Positions 37,201 through 47,500 of a stretch of DNA of 64,000 bases are shown piece by piece. A model generated the notes under the pieces. That model was not told the origin of the DNA and did not search any database. It was given only the letters and a program-made list of their open reading frames with translations. Position numbers and translations under genes: made by a program. The first letter of the stretch is position 1. Each line of letters starts with the position of its first letter. Source of the stretch: Apostichopus japonicus (taxonomy: Eukaryota; Echinodermata; Holothuroidea; Aspidochirotida; Stichopodidae); NCBI RefSeq assembly GCF_037975245.1, contig NC_092581.1:14041303-14105302 (forward strand), written 5' to 3'.

Positions 37201-40200
37201 GATAAAATGGACTCAAAATTTCATATTGAACATTTTATTTTGAATGGATAGTTTAATTAGTTTGTTTTGATATAGTATAGCCATGTGTCATGTTGGGGTC
37301 CCTGTGAAATTATAGGAATAAATATGCTTTATGTTGGTATTGAAATTATTCCTATTTCTTGGCATATATTCTCATCTACTGTAAGTAGTTTAGAAAGCAC
37401 TTAAAGAAATCTGTGAATCTTTCTCTCATCCAAGGGGGTGTGTCTTTTATAGGTGATTATTAGAAATAAACGTGAAATGTCTTTATAAACCCTATGATGG
37501 AATAGAAACTTTTTTTGTTTTCATTTTAACAGAGATTCACTGATGCTCTCAAATTCCTAGAATAAACTAAAAATTAATAAATCCTGGTTTTGTTGATATT
37601 TTGTAGTACAGTTTATTTACAACATTAAAAATGATATCTCTTTCATCAAGTAGAGTTAATCCCGAAAGGTTAATTTTCAACATAACAGTATTTCTGTTTG
37701 ACCTTTGACCAGGCGCTAACGGACTCGCCAACCCGAGAGACTTTTTGAGTCCAGTCGCGTGCTACGAGGACGTCCAGGTACCTTACACGGTCGTGTCCAA
37801 ATTTCAAGGAAAACTCTTCTCAGCAGCCCAGGAACATTCTCCGTTTGACGTGGTAGCTTGGCACGGGAATTACAACCCCTACAAGTACGACTTGGCCAAG
37901 TTTATGGTGATCAACTGCGTTGCGTTTGATCATGCAGTAAGTATGCAGAGACCTGTCATTTGTACTAACCTGACTGTCTGCAAAGCTTTGGGGTACAACC
38001 CAATAGAAGGTCACAAAACTTTGGGGCACAACCCAATAGTGGGTCGCAAAGCTTTGGGGCACAACCAAATAGTGGGTCGCAAAACTTTGGGGCACAACCC
38101 AATTGTGGGTCGCAAAACTTTGGGGCACAACCCTATAGTGGGTTGCAAAACATTTTTGGCACAACTCAATAGTGTGTTGCAAAACTTTGGGGCACAACCC
38201 AATAGTGGGTCGCAAAACTTTGGGCACAACCCAATCGTGGGTCGCAAAACTTTGGGGCATAACCCAATCGTGGGTCGCAGGACTTTTCTCCAGACATCGG
38301 AATTTATCTACAGTTTTCCGAGCTTTCAACAGTGATTTGTTATTTTTAGGTTTTGTAGCATCTCTTTCATTCTGAGCATTGATTCTGATTGGCTGGGGTC
38401 TGGTGGGTGGTCATGGTTCTGTCCTTGTGGAAGATCCTCGGTCGTGGGCCTGAAGGTTTGCGAACCGCAGTGTTATAAACCAATTTCTAACTCTTGTTGC
38501 ACACACAGAGAGAACACAATTAGAATGTGTGTGTAGTCTATCGGCTAGTATGTTTCTTTAGGAGGGCAGGGGAATGGGGGGGTGGGTGGGAGGGGAACAT
38601 ATATATGTGGAGGGGTCGGCCAAGCACATGTGTTTGTAGGTGGAGCCTCAGAACTGTTTTACAGTTGTCTGATTTTGCACTACCATACTTAGTACACATC
38701 TCATTCTAAGAAGAAAAAAAATTTGTTGATTAAATTTCTGTTACTAATTTGAAGCTTAAAGATAACTCCAACTTCCAACTTGAACATCATGCAATGGAGA
38801 AATGTGTTTGTGTTTTGTTTGTCTAATAAAACCTGAAAAAAAAATCACTTGACTTATATTTCTTGCCTCTTCTCCTCACAGGATCCCTCCATATTCACCG
38901 TCCTGACCTGTCAGTCAACGAGACCCGGAGTTGCTATCGCTGATTTTGTAATCTTCCCTCCTCGATGGTCTGTCCAAGAACATACTTTCAGACCACCTTA
39001 TTACCACCGTAAGTAAAAGAAAAGGATTCCTTACCTTTTATTCTGTCTCGAATTTCTGTCATTATTTGGCCAAAGCAATCAGTACAGCATGTAGAGTGTC
39101 TTCAGTAGATTTACAAGGTTTCCAGGTTCTAACGTCCACCGGGCACAAAAGTATCTTGATACATTCAGGAATACTGCCATGGCATTACAATGGATTTGTG
39201 TCTTGGGTGGATTTAGGTTTGTGTATAAGGAAATGTTAATTTCTTATTTGTTTCATTTCCTGTTTTAAATTTTCCTTTAGGAACTTTGTTCACCAAAGTT
39301 AGGCCAAAGTTGTGAAAGTGTTCAGATTTCTTTTCATCAAATTCATTTGAGCCCTAAAGATTTTTTTCTTCCAACCTGTGTTTTTTTTAGAGAAAGATCT
39401 TTTCATGTAAAGTTACTAATGGTATTTAAATGTGTGATGTCACTTGCTTTTGCCAACAAGCTAAACACGTAATATTTCTTAAAGACCATTTTAAGTTATG
39501 CTGTTCGTTTGTAACATTGCATTATGTTAATGGAATACGACAGTGTACAATCTGCAAACTAAATGTGAACCTGGTACTTGAACTGTTAATCATCTGAAAA
39601 CACTCTTATCATTATTTTCATCGATGGAAACAAACAATTATCTCTCTTTCTTTTTTTTATCGGGAGATTAAAGATAATACATTATCATGTGCAAATAACT
39701 TGTGTTATCTACATCAAGCATTGCCTGATATTTTTATCATTTTGAACAAACATTTTGTTGCAGAATAGGGGAGAGTTATAAATCCAGGGATGAGATATTG
39801 AAACCTTAGCAAACATATGGTTAAAAAACAGGTTGAAAGTAAATGGGAATAACCGAACGATCTGTCTAAAAGAGTTTTGCTGTAGTCAAATGCTGGTAAA
39901 CAGAAATATCTTTTGGGGCACATATATTGGCTGATGGTCAACCTGGGGAGGGGAATGGTTGGGTCTGTAGCCAGCCTGTCAATTTTCGAGGGGCAAAATG
40001 GTACGAACCGCAGAATTTTCGTTTGAGGGGGGCATTTTCATTGGATCCACCATAGGGAGGTCCATTACTGAAACCATAAATTTGGAGCAAAATTGGGGTC
40101 ATAATCAAAATTTGGGGATGGCATTGCCCCAGAATCCCCCCATGGCTACGTGCCACCCTGGCAAGGGTCTACTCTCTCTAATGAGAAATGTTTGTTTCGG

Positions 40201-42144
40201 TAAGATGACATAGATGGAAACTAAATTTGTGAAGGACAAGTTTAAAGGTTGCGAGTACGTAGAAATTTCTTCAGGTGCGCTACAAAATGTTTGCAATTTG
40301 GATGAAAGTCGAAAAAATGGAGGGGGAGGGGGGCATGTGCCTTGTCATTAGAGTCACATACTGTTTCACATTATGCATGTGCATTTGGAACAGATAAGAA
40401 CTGTTCTAAATTGAAGACTTTGTTATGTTAGGAAACTCTTAGGAAACTGTTTATTGTCAGGCAATACTGTTAGGATAGGAGGGTGACATGTTCAGGACAC
40501 AGCAGTGAGGCATTACTGTATTAGTATAACTTAGTATTGTTATAATAAAAGTCACTATGCATAATATATTGTATTTTGTCTGTTTCTTGCAGGTAACTGT
40601 ATGAGTGAGTTCATGGGTCTTATCAAAGGACGATATGAAGCCAAGGTGAATATGAGTTTATATTTTCTTTTCATTTTTCAACTATTTAAAATGATATGAT
40701 TACTAACTTGTTGTTGAAAGAGTTGGCAGCAAACTGCAAAAACGTCAAGTACAACCGTGAGGGAATTTTTACAGTTGGGGTTCGAATAACCCATAAACTT
40801 ACTTCACTGTGTTTGGAAAAGAGCATTTCGATAGGGAAACAAGGGACAATATCAGATCTTTCTATTTTTCTTTCCTTTCATTATGGTGATTTCCCTCCCC
40901 GCCCACCCTTTCTTTTAATTTTAAGGTTGTAAAAAAGTTTAGGTGGATATCAAGAAGCTGAATTTAATACTGTTATTATTTCTTATAAAAAGGAATCCTG
41001 ACCAGCTTATGCTGTCATATATATGGCAACAGATTATTTAACACACAATGTTTTTGATTTCATTGATAATTTTGTTTCTTTTCCAAAGGTGAATTTGACT
41101 TGAATTTTTTAATTTGTCGATATTTTATCATAGGAGGAAGGCTTCCAGCCTGGAGGTGCTACTCTGCACAGCATGATGACCCCACATGGACCGGACGCTG
41201 ACTGCTTCGAAAAAGCCAGCAATGCCAAGCTGAAGGCTGAAAAGATTGCAGGTGGCACAATGGTGAGGATAATTCTCTTAAAACTCATGCCATGTTCTTC
41301 TTTGTTGTCATCCGACATAACAATAGGTCACATCTATTGTTTATTATGTTAATAAGAGTGAGTCAGTCATATCTCCAAATAACCTGTCAAAGAGAAAAGC
41401 TGCAGCAGTTGCAAAATCCATCTTCAAACAAATATCACAGAAAAGAGAACCTGGCTGCAGGGAGGCTGCAGCCCCCTCAGCTTCTGACTTTTTGGCACAA
41501 TGCCAACCCATAGAAACAACATCATCTAGTTGACTGTTGACAGTTGACCATCTGTGTTGCATTAGTGGTTAGTGGTTGCTCAGTGGTTAACGTCGGTGCC
41601 TTTCAATCATAAGCTCCCCAGTTTGAGTTACTCCCAGATTAATGTATGTTGTCCAGTTACAGAGTTGTTGACAATTAACAATTCATAATCATGGACGTTA
41701 AATATGAATCTAAGAGACTGACTTCGGTCGGCTTGCGGCTTTGATAAGCCAATGAGGCTTCTTCGCGAGTTCCTGCTTGCAGGAGGATCTAAAATACACA
41801 CAAATACATTAGTTCATTGTCATGGTCAGTCACCTCTGTAATAAATGTTTTTATTTCTAAGCAGATAATGGATCATCTATGTCGTGAAAGTGTCAATACT
41901 ACACTAGGTCATTGCCATAGCATCATGTGTGATTATAATATTAACATTGTTACCATCTTTCTCTTGAAATTCATATAATGCATTCCCTTGTTTTAATTCT
42001 TATCCATTCCAGGCCTTCATGTTTGAATCGTCGATCGGACTAGCAGTCACCAAGTGGGCAGATTCGATTTGCCAGAAAGTGGACGAGAAATATTACGAGT
42101 GTTGGCAACCGCTCCAGAAGCACTTCAAAGGAGCAGCCAATTAG
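25251..42144 (+). CDS. HGD: Homogentisate 1,2-dioxygenase, complete
   Basis: Cytosolic non-haem Fe(II) enzyme of tyrosine/phenylalanine catabolism: homogentisate + O2 to maleylacetoacetate. Thirteen coding exons: 25251-25268, 27162-27233, 28789-28983, 32458-32514, 33574-33665, 34554-34588, 34820-34899, 36967-37066, 37713-37936, 38882-39008, 40593-40645, 41134-41262, 42013-42144 (TAG). The sum is 1314 nt, 437 aa (human 445). The start [20 protein letters not shown] fits the family N-terminus; then [32 protein letters not shown] and [18 protein letters not shown]. The iron ligands are present as His333 and Glu339 ([12 protein letters not shown]) and His369 ([15 protein letters not shown]). The catalytic His290 (AFDHADPS) is also there, each two residues lower than in human. 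Exon 34554-34588 is only 35 nt. All active-site residues are intact, so the gene looks functional. Introns 2, 3, 4, 9 and 12 carry the repeats listed separately. Confidence 0.96.
27590..27938 (+). mobile_element. hAT MITE (349 bp) in HGD intron 2
   Basis: Ends CAAGGGCGTAGGAACC and, inverted, CAGTGGCGTAGGAAGG. Perfect 8-bp target duplication TAAAAAAC at 27582-27589 and 27939-27946. G/C-rich tracts just inside both ends (GGGGGGCG and CCCCCCCA) resemble the ends of the larger hAT element at 12020, so this may be a relative. Non-coding. Confidence 0.85.
28405..28650 (-). mobile_element. tRNA-derived SINE, copy 2 (divergent), antisense in HGD intron 2
   Basis: On the minus strand: GTTAACGCCGGCG head, perfect B box GGTTCGATTCC (around 28580), body with TTAAATGGATGTG, and CGAGTTCCTGCTTGCGGGAAG near the 3' end. 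Related to the SINEs at 15600 and 41556 but with several internal differences. Confidence 0.75.
29878..29951 (+). other. tRNA-like sequence (probably a SINE head, not a functional tRNA)
   Basis: TAGCTCAATCGG fits the A box and GGTTCGAATCC is a perfect B box, with tRNA-like spacing. The T stem and the acceptor stem do not pair properly (the 3' side CTAACC would pair with bases that belong to the A box). I therefore read it as a tRNA-derived SINE head or tRNA pseudogene inside HGD intron 3. Confidence 0.55.
31074..32190. mobile_element. Foldback-type element with arms made of 22-bp tandem repeats, HGD intron 3
   Basis: Left arm 31074-31252 is a tandem array of a 22-bp unit with core CATTTCGCCCAACCAG. 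Right arm 32008-32190 is the inverted array with core TTGGGCGAAATGACCAG. The outermost units differ from the inner ones in the same way in both arms (CACTTCGCCC / GGGCAAAGTG, then CAACAACC and CAACTGCC). The arms are therefore true inverted copies. The loop (31253-32007) holds internal repeats of CCCGAACGTTTCC and CCTAACCCCTAA. No clear target duplication and no ORF. Confidence 0.8.
32639..32979 (+). repeat. 42-bp tandem repeat, about eight copies, HGD intron 4
   Basis: Units contain TGTGGGCCCATGTTTCCTCT and ATAGGCCACCAT, repeating every 42 bp from 32641, 32683 and 32725 onward. It starts about 125 bp after the donor of HGD exon 32458-32514. Because 42 is a multiple of three, both strands show open frames; these are not genes. 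Confidence 0.9.
33690..33835. repeat. AT-rich microsatellite-like stretch (ATATGAATAT)
   Basis: Repeated TATGAATATATA and related words just downstream of HGD exon 33574-33665. Simple-sequence DNA. Confidence 0.7.
37978..38285 (+). repeat. 33-bp tandem repeat, about nine copies, just downstream of HGD exon 9 donor
   Basis: Core GGGTCGCAAAACTTTGGGGC plus ACAACCCAATAGT, 33 bp per unit (11 codons, [11 protein letters not shown] in the frame of the preceding exon). It begins 42 bp after the donor at 37937. The HGD frame stays open through the donor and the array to 38335. Two units carry single-base indels that cancel out. Confidence 0.9.
39945..40165. repeat. Possible G-rich non-autonomous transposon remnant in HGD intron 10
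   Basis: GGTCTGTAGCCAGCC near 39961 and, inverted at the other side, GGTGGCACGTAGCCATGG near 40155, enclosing G-rich sequence. The ends are imperfect and no target duplication was found. Confidence 0.3.
41556..41815 (+). mobile_element. tRNA-derived SINE, copy 3, HGD intron 12
   Basis: Nearly the same as 15600-15850: CAGTGGTTAACGTCGGTGCC, CAGTTACAGAGTTGTTGAC, TTCATAATCATGGACG and GAGTTCCTGCTTGCAGGAGG, tail ATACACACAAATACAT. Its B-box region reads AGTTTGAGTTACTCC, which deviates from the consensus, so it is probably transcriptionally dead. Confidence 0.8.
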
Positions 42145-42382
42145 AAAAGGGGAGAAAGTTGAAATATATGAGGTACCTTGGTTTTATATACTGACAGAAT
42201 ATAACTTTCAGAAAGTAGAAAGACCAAGTTTTTCTACACACTGTCAAATTTTGAAAAAGGTCCTTTTTTTGGGCTCAGTGCTGTCCTGGCCCACAAAGGA
42301 CATTTATCAATATTGTTTCCTTTAGAAATTGTCTATGGTTTAAAATCAGATTCCTGTATCTATATATAAAATTAAGGTACCT

Positions 42383-42392
42383 AATAAATAAA
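42383..42392 (+). terminator. Candidate HGD polyadenylation signal
   Basis: Two overlapping AATAAA hexamers (42383 and 42387), about 240 bp after the HGD stop. This is the first good match downstream. Actual cleavage is not shown. Confidence 0.4.
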
Positions 42393-44545
42393 GCTGAAAT
42401 AGATATAATGTATTGGAAAAATAACGGAAAGAGCATTTTCTCCTGCTTAGCAATATTATCAGGCTTTTCCAATCCCTCGTGTGAAGTGATTCATTTTTGG
42501 TTTAGGGATAAGTTTCATAGTCAAACTGTGTTCATTATGCTCCAGGGCTAAATGGCTTTTAATTCATTTGTGTCATAATATATCACACCACTTAAAGTTG
42601 TGGAAAACAACTTCCAGCCATCATCACTTTTATGTAATGTTGCTGCCAAAAAGAGGCTTTTGATTATTTATTCAGAGCGAATAATTTTTATGTACCAAAT
42701 ATCTGGTCCAGCTGGAAAATCAGGCCAGATAATGAAAGAGTATCCAGCTTCTGTTTAGTCTGGATCTACAAAAACAACATTGCCTGGAATTATCTCTAAT
42801 AACATCTTTCCATAAAATTAAAAAGCAGCCTTTATTTAACCATTTTATTTAACATTTTGAACTCTTTTTTTGTTTTTGTAGTACACAACAAATACGGTAT
42901 AAAGTGGCATCATGTTTTAATTATTTAATGATCATTGGTTGTTTTCTGACCAAATTTTAATATGTAAGTTCCAGCCAGGTCCAAGACTGAATTTAATACA
43001 TCCATATACAACTTTTGAAGAAGGTTAATTTCAAACCCGTTGTTGTCGACTTTAACATTGGGGCCAATATTTCAGACAACCACTATAAAGTTTAGCCAGA
43101 AATATAAAACTATATCAAGCTTTGGATGTTTACTTCTGGATCCTGTAAAACAAAACTTCAGCAGTTCTTTTAATTTGTATAACATCAAACCTACCTTTTC
43201 ATGTGCTTCCAATTGTTATAAAAAAAAAATTAAAAAATTGGGCACATCAGAAGCAATATTGTTGCTTTGCTTTCAACTGAAACAATGATACTGAAAGAGG
43301 TGTTTCATTTCAGACATTATATTTATGGAGATGAGAAAGAAATAATAATAATAATAATATTAAAATACTGTTTGCAGTAAACGTTACATCGTGTCTGTCA
43401 TTTTTAAAATTGTTCAAATTTACTGTCCATTAATATTATGGATAGAAAAAATAAAAGCCTGTTTATCCATGATTTACAGTCACTCATGATTTACAATTAA
43501 ATATTAATTAATTAATTAATTACCTGAGTCCATTCTATCTCTATATCTTTACAAAATGAGTTAATAAGAAAAAAAACATTTCTGTTTTGTATGGATATTT
43601 GTTTTTACTTCTACTCTAGAGAAAGAAGTTGGATAAATTGTTCAACCAAGTTTCTAGAGCAAAAGCAAGCACAAAATTGATCTTATCAGCTTTTGCTAAA
43701 ATTATTTTGAGAAGCAGCCCGACGACATTCAAATTCACAGAGGCAGCCGAGTTTTGCCACAACTGCTATTGGTGTAAAACAGGTTAATGTAAGAGATAAC
43801 ATTGAATTAAGGCACAATGTCACATTGGTTTAAGTATGTGGACACATGGTTATACACCCTCCCTCTCTCTCCCCCACTCCCCCACCTCACTTTTCAACAC
43901 AATATCGCACAAAAATTTATAATTAGCACAACGTTGCATCTAGGCTAAATATTCTTCAGAATACATCATCCATCTGCTTCAATGAACCTATTGCTGTGCC
44001 CCTCTTTAAAATACTGGATCTGCCTCTGTGCCCAACCCTCTGGTCATCACCCACCCCTCACTTTCCTTGCCCCTTTAAGGCCAAAAATAACGGCTCATGT
44101 CCATGTGTAGGTCCCCGGGAAATTACTTTAGATGAGTTGCATCGAAACACCTGGATGGTCAATTTGTTTCAATAAGAAATTCAACTTTTCCGCCATCAAA
44201 TTTTGTGAAAAAAAACTTTTGAAAAAAGGAAAAACATCTTTCATAAAACAGTTATGACCACAAAGAAATGATTTGAATTGAGATAAATATGATGACTAGG
44301 AAAAGCAACATGTTATCATCTAAATACCTAAAATATAACTTAGAAAATGAAGAACTAGAATTGTTAAAACACCAGTGTAGCTGTCTTTTTCAAAACTACT
44401 GCCATAAATATAAAAGAGAAAAATAGTTTGCATAGAAAAGATAAGCACACTTTTCTAGGAATAAATAGTATTTTAATTGTACAATATTTTATAATGCAGC
44501 ATAAAAGTGCGAATTTCCACCTCAAGGATTAAAAAAACACACAAC
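42393..44545. other. Intergenic stretch between convergent HGD and NOX4
   Basis: No gene recognised. Contains (AAT)n at 43343-43362 and (AATT)n at about 43498-43522. ATTAAA on the minus strand (44472-44477) lies 69 bp after the NOX4 stop and could be its polyadenylation signal. Confidence 0.4.
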
Positions 44546-47500
44546 TCAGGCAAAATTATCCTCATTAAAGAAAAACTTTGTATCTTTGGTACTACAAGAT
44601 CTGCATAGCTGATAGACCCTGGTTGATAGCTTGCTGCTCCCACAGACGAACACACCTATATTATTACACCTATGGTGGAAAAAAAAAATAAAGAAAATAT
44701 GATGTTTTGTACCAGTTTACAGGTGTTTGGGGTCGGAGCGGGCATAGAGATGAATTAATAGCATTGAGGTAATAGTATTATAAATAATAGCATTGTAAAT
44801 AATAGCATTTGTAAAGAGGATATATTGAATAGGTTCGGTAAAAACTGGACCTAAAAACATATGGAGTCATGGGCGTCTGTGATGGGTGTTGAAGGGGTGT
44901 GGGGGGGGGGAGGCAAATCAAAATAGTAAATAAGAGAGACTGTATATCTACTGCTAAAAGCCTGTGTAGGTAAAAAACTAAATATACAACTGTTGCAGTT
45001 CCTGAAGTTTTGATCCTATAACAACCACCTTGTAATGCATAGTCTGATTTTAGCTGTAGTGATATTAAATCCGTTAAATATTGAATACTCACTTGGTTTG
45101 ACATTTCGCAATTTCTTGAAAGATTGTCTTCATTTCGGGCCTGCCCAATGAGACTCTCTTCAATAAAAACTTTGGTAAAGTTGACAAGTTTGGAGTTGAG
45201 TTTCCTGTTAAAAACAGTCGGACGTTCAAAACATCGGGACAGTTTTCTCTCCATAACTGCAAATCAAGACGGACAGACACGTGTTTTCATTATCATTCAG
45301 TATTATTCATTTGATTTATTGTTATTATATATACTTATGGTATAAACCAGACTAGAATTCAGTCCAGGCTGGTGCTCCTGTTCTTGTGTTTGAACTCTAG
45401 TATAGAAGTAATTGTTAAGGAATTGTTGGATATATGGTTAAGAAGTGACTCCCAGCAATGAGCAGTCCTTGGCCTCAAAGTTGAATTAAAAAACAATGGG
45501 AGAGATACTAAACAAATGTAAAATTCTCGCAAATTAATTCATGAATAGGTGAACGCAATCACTGTTTCAAACCAGAGGAGAGTCCCTTCTCTCCGGCTAC
45601 CCCTCCTCCTCCCCCCTCCCTCCCCAAAAATGTTCCTGTCTGTCTTCGACCATATTTACCTTCCAATATAAATCGGTAATCATCTCTGCGAACCACTGGA
45701 AGCAATCTACTTGACGACAGATCCATATCAAATATAGCGACCTCAATTTAAGGTTACCCAGAGATGCCCTCATCCTAAACCAAAAATAAGTCAATAAATT
45801 AAACATAAAATGTATGTAAGAAATGAGAAAAAGGATCATTCTAGACACACACACACATATTGATGACTTCAGCATTAGGTCACAGACTCTCCTCCAAACA
45901 TGGGGGTAGATGGGGCATATGTCCTATCAATAAAACACTCGATAAGTGGTTTTCATAACCTCCCTTACTACTGAACCAGGTTGACTAGCCTATATAACCG
46001 AACATAATAAAAAAATAAACTATTGTTAAAAGTGCGAAATGTAGCACAAATTCAATCTAACCACCAGTCCTTAACTCCTCCCCTAAAGTACAATCGTGGA
46101 TCTCCCTCCCGCCTGCAGACGTTCTTGCATCTTCAGCCCTCCTCTTACCTGATGGGCGCGCATCCCCCCCCCCATACCCATATCTGATGTCACAAACTAC
46201 ATCAATGCCCTGGATATCCTCCTACCTGAGTTCATTTAAGACTGCCGCAAAGGGTGTGATACCTACTCCGCCGGCAATACACACACTGGTGTTGTACTTA
46301 AAGACATCTTGGCTGGAACCACCAAATGGTCCGTCTACGAAAAACCTGATGGAAAATAGAGAACACTCGTTTACCAAACGAACTTAGATTATTGCTCAAC
46401 ACATCAGGATAACAACTGTGCCAGAAGGGCGTACATCTACATTGCTGCATAGTATTTAGAATTTTTAAATTGCAAAAGGATTCAAAGGTTCTAAACCACT
46501 GACTTATTCCGAGATATTGAGTCAAGCCGCGATTTTGTGGCATTTTCTTTCAAACAAGCCTTACAAAATTTTCAAGAAAGGGAAATTTCTCAATGTTTTT
46601 TTCAGGATGCTTATACGGATTCCTAAAGCTCAAAAATGGATTTTCCTCAACTTTAAAGTGGAGTTCCTTAAAACGTTACGCTTTATTTAGCCTTATTAAT
46701 AGTAGTGAAACAATTAATAAAATTGTATAGAAAAAGTGGTATTTCTTCCAAATGGGAACGATTAAGAACACAATTTTGCCTGATATATAAAGAGAAGAGC
46801 GCTATACCCTATTTACATAGTTTCGGGAAGGATAGAAAAAGTCGCCATTTTGGCCAAAATTTGAAAAAATGATAAGGGTATAGCCTTATAAAATATTCAA
46901 GAAAAAGATCAAATTTCTTTCAGGATGCTTCTACGGATTCCTTAAGCTGAAATATGGATTTTCCTCAACTATAAAGTGGAATTCCTCGGAATGTTACGTT
47001 TTATTCAGCCTTATTAATAAGTAGTAAAACAAAGAATAACATTGTATAGAAAAAGTGGTATTTCTTCCAAATGGGAACGATTAAGAACACAATTTTGCCT
47101 GATATATAAAGAGAAGAGCGCTATACCCTATTTACATAGTTTCGGGAAGGATAGAAAAAGTCGCCATTTTGGCCAAAATTTGAAAAAATGATAAGGCTAT
47201 AGCCTTATCATTGTAAGGCTATAGCCTTACAAAAAATTTCAAGGAAAAAAAGTGAAATTCTTTTCAGGGCCAAAATTTTAAAAGAATGATAAGGGTATAG
47301 ACTTACAAAACTTTCGTAAAATTTGGGCAAAAATGTGCAAAAATGATAAGAGCATAGCCTTACAAAATTTTCAAGAGAAAAGTCAGTGCACCCAAAGGAA
47401 TGACGGAAGGTTAAGGGGGGGGGGGGGGAGACAAAGGTGGCTGTTAAAGAGGTTTCATAAAATTTGGTTACAGGTGACCACAAAATAACATTGACTGTAC

